The notes under the pieces are model-generated. The model saw nothing but the letters and a program-made list of their open reading frames with translations. It was not told the origin of the DNA and searched no databases. Positions 8,904-18,818 of a stretch of DNA of 64,000 nucleotides are shown piece by piece (the stretch's first letter is position 1; each line of letters starts with the position of its first letter). Position numbers and translations under genes: made by a program. Origin of the DNA: Paenibacillus lautus NBRC 15380 (lineage in GTDB: Bacteria > Bacillota > Bacilli > Paenibacillales > Paenibacillaceae); contig NZ_BIMF01000001.1 in assembly GCF_004000945.1 (NCBI RefSeq), positions 434,001 to 498,000 on the forward strand, in the 5' to 3' direction.

Positions 8904-9944
8904 TTACATTGATTTCAATAAAAAATCATCCTCATAAAAGCTGTACCCGCGGATTTGCGCTCTAGGCGCATCATCCGCAATATATTGCACGACATAAATC
9001 TCCCCGTCTTCGAACTGTACCCAGCCCGAATAACCAAGGTCTGCAACTGGACTACGGTCGTAATCAATCGGCATGATTCTCGTCCACTGCTCCCGCCGCT
9101 CTATCGCCTTTGCTGATTCCTGATCCGTAAGGGCAGCGAAGAAATTCTGTGTCCAGGTGCCAAGCCAGCCCTTACCGCCTTGCATGAAACGGTACGCAAT
9201 CATAATGTTTCCGCTCTGAAGCATCCCTGCAACGGGACGATGACAACCGGGCAAGGGGACACGGTACGGCCCGTGCCAGGTCTCACCCTGATCATGGGAT
9301 ATCGATTTATAACAATCCAATCCCTGCCCGGAATTCTCGCGGAGGAACGCAGCCAGTGTTCCATCCGGGAGTGGAAGTATGCTTCCTTCGCACAGCTTCA
9401 GATCCGGATGAGAAGCTACAGTAATGGGTCCCACCCAGTCCGTGCCTTGATTATCGGAATACCACAGCCGCTGCTCGCTTACTCCCGAGTCCGGGTTTCG
9501 CTCATGGGCCGACAGCAGCCATCGTCCGGTTGCCAGCTCACACAGCTTATCCGGTACGATACCAGTGACGGGCGTTTCCATAGGCTCCGACCAATTATTC
9601 CCCTCCGCGTCTCCGATCCATATATAATTGCGGCCCCCGTTCTCCTTCTTCGCCGATATCAGATCCGCCACGATAACCAGCCGGTCGTCCCGAAGCCTCG
9701 ATATGCGTGCACAATTCCAGTACGGAAGTCCGTTCGTCCATGACGTGAACGGTTGTTTGTCACTCCAGGTTCTCCCTTTGTCCGTACTTTCCGTCAACAT
9801 CAGGCGTGTAGCCGACCGGTCTCCGTGATGAGTGCATTGAGAAAATACGCATACCAGCTTGCCCGCGGCCGTTAGCGTTACATCCGGCCATGCCTCATAC
9901 CATTCCGTGTCTCTGCTGATTGCAAACCTTTCAATCGCCATCAT
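8904..9944 (-). CDS. Cytoplasmic sialidase-like BNR propeller protein
   Basis: A 346-residue protein of the sialidase superfamily. Asp boxes are visible as STDKGRTWS near residue 55 and SHDQGETWH near 220, with a weaker SDNQGTDW between them. There is no signal peptide and no FRIP motif. The ATG at 9944 (or 9941) is preferred because GAGGAGG at 9951-9957 gives correct spacing; the upstream ATG at 9950 touches it. The start lies inside the last codons of the secreted sialidase gene, so translation is probably coupled. It may process imported sialo-oligosaccharides, or it may be a relative with another activity. Catalytic residues were not verified. Confidence 0.75.
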   Translation of the reverse strand: MMAIERFAISRDTEWYEAWPDVTLTAAGKLVCVFSQCTHHGDRSATRLMLTESTDKGRTWSDKQPFTSWTNGLPYWNCARISRLRDDRLVIVADLISAKKENGGRNYIWIGDAEGNNWSEPMETPVTGIVPDKLCELATGRWLLSAHERNPDSGVSEQRLWYSDNQGTDWVGPITVASHPDLKLCEGSILPLPDGTLAAFLRENSGQGLDCYKSISHDQGETWHGPYRVPLPGCHRPVAGMLQSGNIMIAYRFMQGGKGWLGTWTQNFFAALTDQESAKAIERREQWTRIMPIDYDRSPVADLGYSGWVQFEDGEIYVVQYIADDAPRAQIRGYSFYEDDFLLKSM

Positions 9945-12684
9945 GTTCATCCTCCTCATTGACAAGTCTCGCTACTTCGATGATTACCGTCTTGGTCGTT
10001 GTATGTCCGGCGTGATCTCTTGCTTCATAAGTGATGCTGTACTCCCGCTTCTGTCCGCCCGGGTTGCTCGCGGCCATCAGCTCAAAAGATGTGTCCCCAG
10101 TTCCAACCTCCGCACCACGGACGATTGAACTTGGATCCTGCACACCGTTGCCGGTAATAGATACCAGTACAATCGAAGCGATTCCGGACGATTCATCCTT
10201 GGTGTGGATCCCCATCTCCACCGGCACCCATTTGCGATTGGGTGGCCAGATAACGTTACGGTTCGGAGCAATCATGAGATCCGGCACCGTCTTGTCGATG
10301 GACAGCGTAAGGGTACGGCCCTCCTCCACATTGCCGGCACCGTCCCGGCTCCGATACTCCATCGTGGTGATCCCTTCTGCAGAAACGGGGACCGCTCCTT
10401 CATATGCCTTCCATTCCCCGCCGTCCAGTCGATATTCCGTACCCGTTACCTCGGATTCTTCATCTGCTGCCGTTAGCTCCACCGTCACATCGGAGGTGTA
10501 CCATCCATTCACTCCACCCGGCTCATCCGGAGTGACTACAGCTTTCGTTATCGGTGCTGTCACATCGGATGGCAGCTGATACAGTTTCCGGACGTCGGAC
10601 GGATCCAGCGCGTGACGATAAATTCGCAAATCGTCCAGGCTTCCATTCCAATCGCGATTCGCCGCTGTGCCTTTATCGAAACCGACGAATGGCGGAGCGT
10701 CTTCGTTCGTCACATTCATGGCGGAACCGTCGAACCTCGCCGACGTCGCCGCCAGCTCACCGTTCACATATACGAGCAGATTGCCGCCTTCCCGGATCCC
10801 CGCAATATGTGTCCATTCCCCGGTTTTAACTAGACCGGAAGGGGTGGCAATGCCAATCTCCCTGTTCAGCGGCAGTCCGTTCAAATTCATCCGAACCGCA
10901 CCGTTCTGTTCGACCGACATCCACCACTGCGGCACACCCCGGCCCGCCGTACCGTACCACATCATCAGGTGCCGCTGCCGAGACAGCGTCTCCGGGTTGA
11001 CCCAAGCCGCAAAGCTAAAATCGCCAGTCCCAAAATGGAGATCCTGAGCTTGGGTGATCTCGACGTGAGAACGCTGTAAGGCAGCCAGATGAAGAATATG
11101 GCCCTGCCCATCGGGACGAACCGCCCCTGGCCTTACCGCCGCACCGTTCTTCAGCAAACCGGTATGTCCTTTGCCTGTCACATCCGTCACGCTGAAATCA
11201 TCCGTCTGCTCAAAATCCCAATGAAGCAGCAGCTCCGGACGAGGTCTGGACCTATCCAATTCAATCGAATAGGTGCGCGTCTGACTCCCTAACCTAGCCG
11301 TAATGAAAAGATCTTCAAGTCCGTCAAGCCGAACCATTCTTGGCACTCCTGAAGCTACCGGCTCGCCCGCTATTTCAATTTTAATTCCGGTATTTGATGT
11401 AACCGGCGTTACCGTCACTTCTTCTGTTCCTTCATACAGCGTTAGACGATAATGTCCGATATCGCCCCGAAATACGGGAGACAGTGAGCCCTCCGAGAAC
11501 ATCAGATCGTCCAGGTGCGCTTCCTCCGCATCGAACCAAGCCAAATTGAATTTCGCAAACATGATTTTGTCATATGGTGTGTAACCCCCGCCTTCAAACA
11601 GCAGGCCAATCGTTCCGTCCGGCAGTACGGTGAGCGAAGAGTAGGCGGAATGCCCGCTGTATACGGTCTTTGCTTCCGGCCAGGTGGCTCCGTCATCATA
11701 ACTGAGCCGGACCGTCATATTTTCCCTAACGGTCTCATGGGCCGGATTGGCGAAAAGCAGCAGGTTGCTGCCCAGCTCATTATCTGCCGGCATATAGCGG
11801 ACAATGCTCGCCTGCACAACTGGATCAATCAGCTCGGGCGTATAAAAAACCGGTGACCAGGTCGCCCCTTGGTCGCTGCTTGTCGATATCGCCCTCCGCT
11901 TCAGCTCTTTGTTAGCGGACAAACGGTCGTTCCGCATCAGCGTGCCGTCCGTCAGCTCCACAACGGTCGCCTCGTTTGTGTCCGCTTGGATATAGCCGCT
12001 CTGATACCAGGTTAAGCCATGGTCATCACTTTGAATGTTCCGGCCGATCGCCGGAATCACCAGCCTCCCTTGGTTCGGCCCATGCCGGAGCTGAATCCCG
12101 ATTGCAGGTCCCGTTGCATCCCACCTTATATTGGATGGCTGCACCTCCTCGAAACGGTTCACCGGTTCCGACCAGGTGGCGCCGTCATCGTCACTGTATG
12201 AACTCCAGATCGTACGCACGCCTCGGCTCGTTCCGTTGTTGATCTCCTCAATGGTGTCGTCGCCATAATTGTGGTTCATAAATAACCATATGCGGCCATT
12301 GCTCTCATCCTGCACGGCCGTCGGGTTTCCGCAGGTATCGGCGCCCATGTCACACACGATTCGGAGCGGCTCCCATGTTGTGCCGCCGTCCAAGCTGCGC
12401 TTCAGCACAAGGTCGATATCGCCCGTATCGGAAGCGCTGTTTTTACGTCCTTCGGCAAACGCCAGCAGGATTCCATCCATGGTCGTTAATGCCGTCGGAA
12501 TACGGAACGTATGATACCCCTCCGTACCAGCCACGAACAAATCGATATTACGAAACTGCGGTTTTCCATCGGCCTGAGCCTGGGTCTCAGCAGCCTCACT
12601 CACGCCAACAGGTCCATAGGGAATGTGGGCAGCAATTAGAATAAGCATCATCCAGCCTATAAGTGACTTACGCAACGGAATCAT
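9931..12684 (-). CDS. Secreted multidomain exo-alpha-sialidase (GH33)
   Basis: A 917-residue exported enzyme that releases terminal sialic acid from glycoconjugates. A signal peptide covers about residues 1-32. The GH33 propeller has YHTFRIP (Arg61 of the triad), the acid/base region SASDTGDID (Asp86/Asp89), Asp boxes SLDGGTTW, DDDGATWS, SSDQGATWS and SYDDGATWP, NEATVVEL, and the Tyr nucleophile region HSAYSSL. After it come a cadherin-like sandwich (~385-465), a LamG/concanavalin-like domain (~475-700, WDFEQTDDFSVTD onwards) and an OmpL47-type Ig-like repeat (~705-800), ending in another beta-rich domain. No sortase or S-layer anchor is seen, so it is likely released. It is co-transcribed with its importer and NanA. 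Confidence 0.93.
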   Translation of the reverse strand: MIPLRKSLIGWMMLILIAAHIPYGPVGVSEAAETQAQADGKPQFRNIDLFVAGTEGYHTFRIPTALTTMDGILLAFAEGRKNSASDTGDIDLVLKRSLDGGTTWEPLRIVCDMGADTCGNPTAVQDESNGRIWLFMNHNYGDDTIEEINNGTSRGVRTIWSSYSDDDGATWSEPVNRFEEVQPSNIRWDATGPAIGIQLRHGPNQGRLVIPAIGRNIQSDDHGLTWYQSGYIQADTNEATVVELTDGTLMRNDRLSANKELKRRAISTSSDQGATWSPVFYTPELIDPVVQASIVRYMPADNELGSNLLLFANPAHETVRENMTVRLSYDDGATWPEAKTVYSGHSAYSSLTVLPDGTIGLLFEGGGYTPYDKIMFAKFNLAWFDAEEAHLDDLMFSEGSLSPVFRGDIGHYRLTLYEGTEEVTVTPVTSNTGIKIEIAGEPVASGVPRMVRLDGLEDLFITARLGSQTRTYSIELDRSRPRPELLLHWDFEQTDDFSVTDVTGKGHTGLLKNGAAVRPGAVRPDGQGHILHLAALQRSHVEITQAQDLHFGTGDFSFAAWVNPETLSRQRHLMMWYGTAGRGVPQWWMSVEQNGAVRMNLNGLPLNREIGIATPSGLVKTGEWTHIAGIREGGNLLVYVNGELAATSARFDGSAMNVTNEDAPPFVGFDKGTAANRDWNGSLDDLRIYRHALDPSDVRKLYQLPSDVTAPITKAVVTPDEPGGVNGWYTSDVTVELTAADEESEVTGTEYRLDGGEWKAYEGAVPVSAEGITTMEYRSRDGAGNVEEGRTLTLSIDKTVPDLMIAPNRNVIWPPNRKWVPVEMGIHTKDESSGIASIVLVSITGNGVQDPSSIVRGAEVGTGDTSFELMAASNPGGQKREYSITYEARDHAGHTTTKTVIIEVARLVNEEDEHDGD

Positions 12685-12698
12685 GTTTATGAACCCTC

Positions 12699-13583
12699 CT
12701 ATCCTTTAATGGAGCCAACCATAACTCCCTTAACGAAGTATTTTTGCAGGAACGGATATACAAACAATATTGGCAGCGTACTGATCATAATGACCGCTGA
12801 TTTCAGCGTGGCCGCCGGAGGCGGATTGCTTACGTATTCCAGCTGGGCCTCATTCTGCGTGATTCCGGTCAGCAAAATGTTGCGCATGATGACCTGGACC
12901 GGCATCTTGTTGACATCATTAATGTAGATCGATGCCCCAAACCAATCATTCCAATGATGTACCGCATAGAATAAACCGATCGTGGCCATCGCCGGCATGG
13001 ACAGCGGAATGACAATCTTGAACAGAATCAGCAGAGGGGTAGCCCCGTCAATGACGGCGGATTCCTCCAGCTCCTCCGGGAGTCCCATGAAGAAATTCCG
13101 GAGAATAAATAAATTCCACGCGCTGATCAGGCTGGGAAGGATGAGCACCCATAACGTATCTTTAAGCCCCAGCGTATCCATTAACATATAGTTAGGGATC
13201 AAACCGCCTTGAAATATCATCGTTAGAAATATGAACAGCACAAGACCGTTTCGTCCGGGCAAGCTCCGCCGTGCCAATCCATAAGCCAGCATGGATGTAA
13301 ATAACAGATTGAGAATGGTGCCGACCACTACTCTGAAAATCGTAACCTGATAAGCATTTAAAATGATTTTCCCCCGGTTCAGCAGCACATCGTAGGCTGC
13401 GAAATCCAGCCTTTCCGGTATAAGCACGAACGCTCCACGACGCATGGATTCCTCAGCGCTGATAAACGACGTTGACAGCACCGCAAGGAACGGAATAATA
13501 AACATGAGGGACAAGAAGATCAGAAAAACAATGTTGGCAACATCAAAAACTCGTTCACTTGTTGTAGGCTTTATTCCGCTCAC
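12699..13583 (-). CDS. Sugar ABC transporter permease (LplC family), sialoglycan operon
   Basis: A 294-residue permease with about six transmembrane helices and an EAA loop ESAVIDGATPLLILFKIVIP near residue 180. It ends FLQKYFVKGVMVGSIKG, the LplC/YtcP signature. The GTG start at 13583 has GGAGGGATACG upstream. It sits between the LplB-type permease and the sialidase gene with gaps of 10 and 14 bases, so it is in one operon. By context it imports sialic-acid-containing products of the secreted sialidase. Confidence 0.93.
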   Translation of the reverse strand: MSGIKPTTSERVFDVANIVFLIFLSLMFIIPFLAVLSTSFISAEESMRRGAFVLIPERLDFAAYDVLLNRGKIILNAYQVTIFRVVVGTILNLLFTSMLAYGLARRSLPGRNGLVLFIFLTMIFQGGLIPNYMLMDTLGLKDTLWVLILPSLISAWNLFILRNFFMGLPEELEESAVIDGATPLLILFKIVIPLSMPAMATIGLFYAVHHWNDWFGASIYINDVNKMPVQVIMRNILLTGITQNEAQLEYVSNPPPAATLKSAVIMISTLPILFVYPFLQKYFVKGVMVGSIKG

Positions 13584-13593
13584 CGTATCCCTC

Positions 13594-14553
13594 CTACCAG
13601 ATTCCCGTTTGGTTCATTCGCTTCGCAATATAATTCGCTCCTAAGATGAGCACCATCGCCAGCAGATTTTTAAATACACCAACCGCTGTGGCAAATGAAT
13701 AGTTAAGCGATGTCAAGCCTTCTCTATACACATACGTATCGATAATGTCGGCCACCCCGTACACGGCAGGCGAATACAGCAGCAGCACCTTCTCGAAACC
13801 CGCATTAAGCAAGCCTCCGATCGACAGAATGAGCATAATGACAATCACATGCGAAATGCCTGGCAATGTAATATGCCATGCCTGACGGAATCGGTTGGCA
13901 CCGTCGATTTTGGCTGCCTCATACAGCCCCGGGTCAATGCCTGCCATAGCTGCCAAATACAAGATCGTCCCCCACCCAACGGTTTGCCACACATGGGATA
14001 TAACGAGAATAGAACGGAAGTATTGGGGCTCTCCGAGGAACAGAATCGGCTCTCCGCCAAAAAACACGATAATCGCATTAAGCAGCCCGTTATCCGTGGA
14101 CAGCATCATCATGATGAGACCTGCCACCACGACCGTCGAGATGAAGTGCGGTAAATACGAAACCGTTTGAACGATCCGTTTGAACAGCCCGTTCTTCAAT
14201 TCATTCATCAAGAGCGCTAGAATGATCGCGGACGGAAACCCGAACAACAGGTTATAAAAGCTGATCAGAAACGTATTGCGGAGCACATTCCAGAAATAAT
14301 AGGAATCAAAGAAACGGACAAAATGATCGAAACCCACCCATTCCCCCGTTAAAATCCCCCGTACCCCTTCAAACGGCGAGATGTCTTTGAACGCAATGAT
14401 GACGCCGAACATCGGTACGTAATCAAAGATGAGGAAATAAAGGATTCCGGGCAGAATCAGGTAATAGTAAAATCGATGCTTTTTAACTGCAGCCCATCGG
14501 CTTCTTTTCTTCAAGGTCGGCGGGGGAACAGTTGCAGCGTTAAGCTCCATCAC
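13594..14553 (-). CDS. Sugar ABC transporter permease (LplB family), sialoglycan operon
   Basis: A 319-residue permease partner: basic N-terminus, first helix YYYLILPGILYFLIF, then DYVPMFGVIIAFKD, and the EAA loop EAAKIDGANRFRQAWHITLP near residue 220. The start may be GTG at 14553 or ATG at 14550; GGGAGGG lies 8 or 11 bases upstream. It follows the binding-protein stop by 18 bases. Membrane family assignment is firm; the ligand is inferred from neighbours. Confidence 0.93.
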   Translation of the reverse strand: MMELNAATVPPPTLKKRSRWAAVKKHRFYYYLILPGILYFLIFDYVPMFGVIIAFKDISPFEGVRGILTGEWVGFDHFVRFFDSYYFWNVLRNTFLISFYNLLFGFPSAIILALLMNELKNGLFKRIVQTVSYLPHFISTVVVAGLIMMMLSTDNGLLNAIIVFFGGEPILFLGEPQYFRSILVISHVWQTVGWGTILYLAAMAGIDPGLYEAAKIDGANRFRQAWHITLPGISHVIVIMLILSIGGLLNAGFEKVLLLYSPAVYGVADIIDTYVYREGLTSLNYSFATAVGVFKNLLAMVLILGANYIAKRMNQTGIW

Positions 14554-14571
14554 ACACGCAGCCCTCCCGTC

Positions 14572-16122
14572 TTATTTTTTCAGCTCGAAAAATTGCTTCG
14601 TATATTCATCGATCCACATCTGCAATCCGGCTTTATTCAACTGCTCAATATACTGATCGAATTCACTCAGGGGTCTTACGCCGGTCACGAACTTAACGAG
14701 CTCCTCGCTCCGCAAACGGTCCAGATCTTCAAGCATCCGGACATTCTGCTTCAGCCGTTCCTTGTCATATACGACGGTTGCATCCAGAGGCATTTTGGCT
14801 GCACTCACATTGGTAATCTCATGATTCAGGTAATCGGCATGCATCTTCTTCACAGGATCACGGAATGCGTATTTGTTCTCCGTGGCTAGGCCCAGAGAAA
14901 GCATATATTCACCGGCATACCGGAGATCCGGGCTAAGCAGCTCGATCTCGAACTTTTTGTCATCGAGATACTTCCAGTTCTTCCCGAAGGCTGCATTCAG
15001 CGTATTGGTCGGCAAATCCTTGTATTGATGGTTGATGAATTTGATGACAGCCTCCGGATTTTTGGCTTTTTTGGTGACCAGCATGCCCGTTGTGTTTCCG
15101 CGCGACGCTGTCATCAGCTTACCTGCAGGACCGGTTAGATCCTTAGCAATCGCATAATCGGCTCCCTCCGGGAGATTCGGCTTGATCTGCGGGAACAGCA
15201 GCGTAATCCTTGAATACCACATAGAAGAGGTTCCAACCCGGTTGGTTTTTAGCAGCTCCAGCGGGTCAAATTTTGCAAAAGCTTCCTTATAGATGTAGCC
15301 TTTCTGGTACCAATCCGCCATCTTCGCTAAATAATCCTGATAGCCGGGCGCAAGCTCAACCGGTTTGATTTTGTTGTCGGCCGGATCGAGCCAATTACTG
15401 TTGCCGCCCTCGACGTAGGCGCCCATCAGCGCATTATTCATACCGCCCAGATCGGTCATCATCGGGATTGTGTCCACCTTGCCATTACCGTCCGGATCGC
15501 CCTCTTGGAATGCCTTTAATACCGCTTCGAGCTCATCAATGGTCTTCGGCATTTCCAGATCCAGCTTCTCCAGCCAATCGGTACGAATCCAGACCGGATA
15601 ATGAACGGACGGCAGCCCCCGGGGAATGCCCCAGATCTTCCCGTCTTTATCGGTCATATAATCCCAAGCTTCCTGAGGCCATGCCTTCAGAATGTCCTGG
15701 CCGTGCTGCTCCAGCAAATCGTTTAGCGGAATGATAGCACCCTTCGAGGCATATTGATCCCAATCCCCCTGAAATACGTCCACCTCATCCTTGGATCCTA
15801 GTAGTAAATTCAACTTTTCGCCCTCAGAGCCTTTTGGCGGTACGATCGCAATCGGCTCAATACCAAGCTCATCCATATATATCTGCTTCATTTCCTCTAG
15901 CGCATCCGGAATACTGCCTTCCGGTTTCTGATTCAAGGCACCGGTATTCTGATAGATATAAATTTTAGCCATCTCCCCGGAACCCTTGTTTGAATCTCTG
16001 TTAACCGCCTTGGACCCGGCAGAGGCTCCATCATCCCCACTCCCTCCCGATCCTCCACCAGCACATGCCGCAAGCGTAAGTACCAGAATGGCGGTCAGCG
16101 TTGTATGAACCAACTTCTTCAT
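14572..16122 (-). CDS. Extracellular sugar-binding lipoprotein (LplA family), sialoglycan operon
   Basis: A 516-residue binding lipoprotein. Start at 16122 because AAGGAGG precedes it by seven bases and the protein then opens MKKLVHTTLT with lipobox LTLAAC (Cys20) and a Gly/Ser-rich tether. A longer frame upstream would place 23 polar residues before the signal peptide. The body resembles YtcQ/LplA proteins. It is the first gene of the operon that contains two permeases, two sialidase-type proteins and NanA, so the ligand may be free sialic acid, 2,7-anhydro-sialic acid or a sialylated oligosaccharide. The choice is inference. Confidence 0.9.
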   Translation of the reverse strand: MKKLVHTTLTAILVLTLAACAGGGSGGSGDDGASAGSKAVNRDSNKGSGEMAKIYIYQNTGALNQKPEGSIPDALEEMKQIYMDELGIEPIAIVPPKGSEGEKLNLLLGSKDEVDVFQGDWDQYASKGAIIPLNDLLEQHGQDILKAWPQEAWDYMTDKDGKIWGIPRGLPSVHYPVWIRTDWLEKLDLEMPKTIDELEAVLKAFQEGDPDGNGKVDTIPMMTDLGGMNNALMGAYVEGGNSNWLDPADNKIKPVELAPGYQDYLAKMADWYQKGYIYKEAFAKFDPLELLKTNRVGTSSMWYSRITLLFPQIKPNLPEGADYAIAKDLTGPAGKLMTASRGNTTGMLVTKKAKNPEAVIKFINHQYKDLPTNTLNAAFGKNWKYLDDKKFEIELLSPDLRYAGEYMLSLGLATENKYAFRDPVKKMHADYLNHEITNVSAAKMPLDATVVYDKERLKQNVRMLEDLDRLRSEELVKFVTGVRPLSEFDQYIEQLNKAGLQMWIDEYTKQFFELKK

Positions 16123-16202
16123 TCCTTTTCCCTCCTTAAATTGGATAGGGTCCGCGATTCCAACATGGCCGGGACCTGCTTCAGGAGACACCTTATCACG
16201 AT

Positions 16203-16234
16203 ATGTAAGCGCTTAAAATGTAAAACGCTGTACA
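16203..16234 (-). promoter_or_regulatory. Tandem cre-like palindromes before sialoglycan operon
   Basis: TGTAAGCGCTTAAA (16203-16216) is followed by TGTAAAACGCTGTACA (16219-16234). Both are palindromic and resemble catabolite-responsive or LacI-family operators. They lie about 80-110 bases before the binding-protein ATG. Confidence 0.5.
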
Positions 16235-16277
16235 TTTATAACATAATTTCTACTTATCAAATATTTGTTACGTAAGA

Positions 16278-16321
16278 CAAAAATCCCGGTACTCCTTCAA
16301 TAGGAGTAAGGGTCCGGGATC
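16278..16321 (-). terminator. Terminator after AraC sensor-regulator gene
   Basis: On the minus strand, a stem of ATCCCGG plus CTTACTCCT/AGGAGTA ends in TTTTT, directly after the regulator stop codon. It separates the regulator from the transporter operon. Confidence 0.85.
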
Positions 16322-16325
16322 GATA

Positions 16326-18713
16326 CTATGAGTATATTTTTTTGTATTCGCCGGGGGTGAGCCCGGTTATTTCCTTAAACACCTTAATAAAATAGTGGGC
16401 GCTGCCGAATCCGACTTGCCTGCCGATCTCATTGATCTTAAGCCTGCCTTCCGCGAGCAGACGCTTGCTGTTATCCACCCGGACCTGCTTTAGGTAATCA
16501 ATGAAAGGCTGACCGGTGCTTTGCTTAAAGAGTCTGCTGATATAAGCCGGATTCAAATTCAGCTGTTCGGCAACCCACTGTAACGAGATATCCTTATCAT
16601 AATCGTTCTCCAACATTTCAATGACTTTGGCAATATGCTGGTTGCCTCTAGCATGAATCTCTTGACGTATGCATTCAACCCCGCGCGTTATAAGCGATTG
16701 GAACCAGGCATTGATGTGATCCATCGATCCCAGATCGAGCAGCTCTCGGTATGGATCTGTTCCCTTCTCGAACAAAATCTCTATGCCCGTTCCAACTGAG
16801 CTGAATGAATACCGGATGGACGTGAACAATTGAATGAAGATCGGCTGAATCTGGTTGTAATGCAGCTTATGCTTGCAGGCCTCAATCTCAGCCACAAATG
16901 CGTCGAACATGAAGAGAGCTTCCTGCAAGCAGGCGGTTCGGATATAACTGTTGAGCTTTTCTTCAAGCTGGCTGGGATAATGAAAGGTCTGCCCGTTGTC
17001 GGCACGGATATCGTCCATGGATATCACGTATCCTTTTCCATAGAGAATACGGTATTTTAACGCCTCTGCCGCTTCTTCATAAGCAAGGGGCAGCTCCTTG
17101 ATTCCACTGCAAAGGCTTCCGACACCAAGTGAGAATTGCACGCCCAGCCGTGCATTCACCTCATCGAGCAGCTGCTGCGCCAGATGGAACAATTGCTGAC
17201 GTCCTTTTCCGGGAAGGTTAAAAACAACCGCTATTTTGTCCTTCTCCACATTGACGACGAAAAATGCAGTACCCAGCCCCAGTACCATGCTGTCCTGCAG
17301 GGCATCAATTACCTTGATCTTGCACAGGTCTTGCGCCAGTATATCCTCGCCGTTAGAAGCCAGTTCTTCATCGATGGACAGTAAGAACACCGACAGCTCA
17401 TGAAGGCTGATAGGGAGTCCAAGATAACCCTTCTTCGCTTCTATTTCCTCAAGACTCATCGTATGCCGCTGAAGCAGCGACAGCTTGAACCGTTCCAATT
17501 GAAAGGGCAGGCTTTCCTCTAGCCTTTCCTTATAATAGTTGCGTTCATCAATGGTCGACTTGACAAAGCTGCCAATGACGCTGAGTTCATCATCCAGTCC
17601 GTTAGCTTGATCGCTGACACGCTGGATTTTCCCATCGCTCCTCCCCTTCGCAAGTGCATTCAAACGGGAGATCGGCTTATACAAGCTCATGGAAGAGAAG
17701 TAGGAGAGCAGCAGTGAGAGCAGTATTAAAGCGCCGGCAGAATACGTAATCGTCTGTTTGATGTCAATCGTGCCCTGCGTGTACACCCCCATATCGGATA
17801 TGTTGACGAAGGTCCAACCCAATAGAGCGGAAGAAGAGTAGCTAACCAGCTTCTTGCTGCCATCGAGCTCGATGGAATACGATCCTGACTTGGCACTTTG
17901 AAGAGCCTCGGGTAATCCAATTTGCTGAACACCGCCCGTCATTGAAGATTGGCTGCGGAATACGAGATTTCCAGATGAGGACACTACGTACATGTCGTCA
18001 CTCGCATTTAATTTGCTGATAATATCCTCATAAATCATGGCCGCATCGAGGTTGACGATGATGGCGTTGTTGGCTTTTTTGGATATATAGATCACTGACA
18101 GGAGATCCTTATCCCCCTCAGGATATTGCTTCGCGGTCCGAGTGTCCAAGAAGACAGGATTAACCTGCATGGTCTGCACAGCGTCATACCAGTCTTTATC
18201 ATAAAAATCCTCCCTCCGAAACTGACGATTGGAGCGGTCTTTATCTGAAGTGATCACTAGGTTCTTGCTGCTGTCATAAAAGTATACGGAATCCACGAAT
18301 TGATCGGAGAGTTTGAATGAGTTCATCGTGAGGAAGGTATTCTTCTTGGCTTCCAGATAAGCATAGAGCGCCGGCAGGTCTTCCTCCGGAATCTCCCCTT
18401 GAAGCCCTTCGTAGTAAGCCCCGTTCGGGAAATTCTCGAAGCTAATGAAAGAGCGGTTGAGTGCAAGCAAATTCGAATTTTCCTTAATCCGGTTCAGCAA
18501 AATCTCAAGGGTGTTGATCGTCTGGTTCAAATATTGCAGCTTGTTGTTACCCGTCTCTTCTTCTACAATGCCGGATACCCTGTAATATGCAAAAATATTG
18601 GAGACCAAACTCGGAAGCACGGTAATGAGCACCGTCGTGACAATTAACTTCAGAAAAAACTTACGCTTTTTCATTCTTCCCACGGAATCGATCCAATTTC
18701 TTATCTGAAGCAT
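16326..18713 (-). CDS. Membrane-bound AraC-family regulator with extracellular sensor domain
   Basis: A 795-residue one-component regulator. Helix 1 (about 19-44) and helix 2 (about 321-342) flank a Cache-like extracellular domain. A HAMP-like segment and a cytoplasmic region follow, and an AraC HTH pair spans about residues 690-795, with IAKVIEMLENDYDKDISLQW at its start and the typical YFIKVFKEITGLTPGEYKK end. It probably senses a sugar or binding protein outside the cell and activates the adjacent sialoglycan operon, as similar YesS/YtdP-type regulators do next to LplABC genes. GGGGG lies before the ATG; an internal ATG at codon 14 is an alternative. Confidence 0.9.
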   Translation of the reverse strand: MLQIRNWIDSVGRMKKRKFFLKLIVTTVLITVLPSLVSNIFAYYRVSGIVEEETGNNKLQYLNQTINTLEILLNRIKENSNLLALNRSFISFENFPNGAYYEGLQGEIPEEDLPALYAYLEAKKNTFLTMNSFKLSDQFVDSVYFYDSSKNLVITSDKDRSNRQFRREDFYDKDWYDAVQTMQVNPVFLDTRTAKQYPEGDKDLLSVIYISKKANNAIIVNLDAAMIYEDIISKLNASDDMYVVSSSGNLVFRSQSSMTGGVQQIGLPEALQSAKSGSYSIELDGSKKLVSYSSSALLGWTFVNISDMGVYTQGTIDIKQTITYSAGALILLSLLLSYFSSMSLYKPISRLNALAKGRSDGKIQRVSDQANGLDDELSVIGSFVKSTIDERNYYKERLEESLPFQLERFKLSLLQRHTMSLEEIEAKKGYLGLPISLHELSVFLLSIDEELASNGEDILAQDLCKIKVIDALQDSMVLGLGTAFFVVNVEKDKIAVVFNLPGKGRQQLFHLAQQLLDEVNARLGVQFSLGVGSLCSGIKELPLAYEEAAEALKYRILYGKGYVISMDDIRADNGQTFHYPSQLEEKLNSYIRTACLQEALFMFDAFVAEIEACKHKLHYNQIQPIFIQLFTSIRYSFSSVGTGIEILFEKGTDPYRELLDLGSMDHINAWFQSLITRGVECIRQEIHARGNQHIAKVIEMLENDYDKDISLQWVAEQLNLNPAYISRLFKQSTGQPFIDYLKQVRVDNSKRLLAEGRLKINEIGRQVGFGSAHYFIKVFKEITGLTPGEYKKIYS

Positions 18714-18801
18714 CCTTATCCCCCTTGGCTCGAATTATGAAGACACAGCAACACGAAACAGTTCAGGGCAGCGTATTGAGCATGATGCAGTCCCACCTCA
18801 A

Positions 18802-18818
18802 TTGTAAAGCGCTTACAA
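18802..18818 (-). promoter_or_regulatory. cre-like palindrome before AraC regulator
   Basis: TTGTAAAGCGCTTACAA is nearly palindromic and lies about 90 bases upstream of the regulator start. It matches the TGTAAGCG theme seen at three other places in this locus. Confidence 0.5.
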
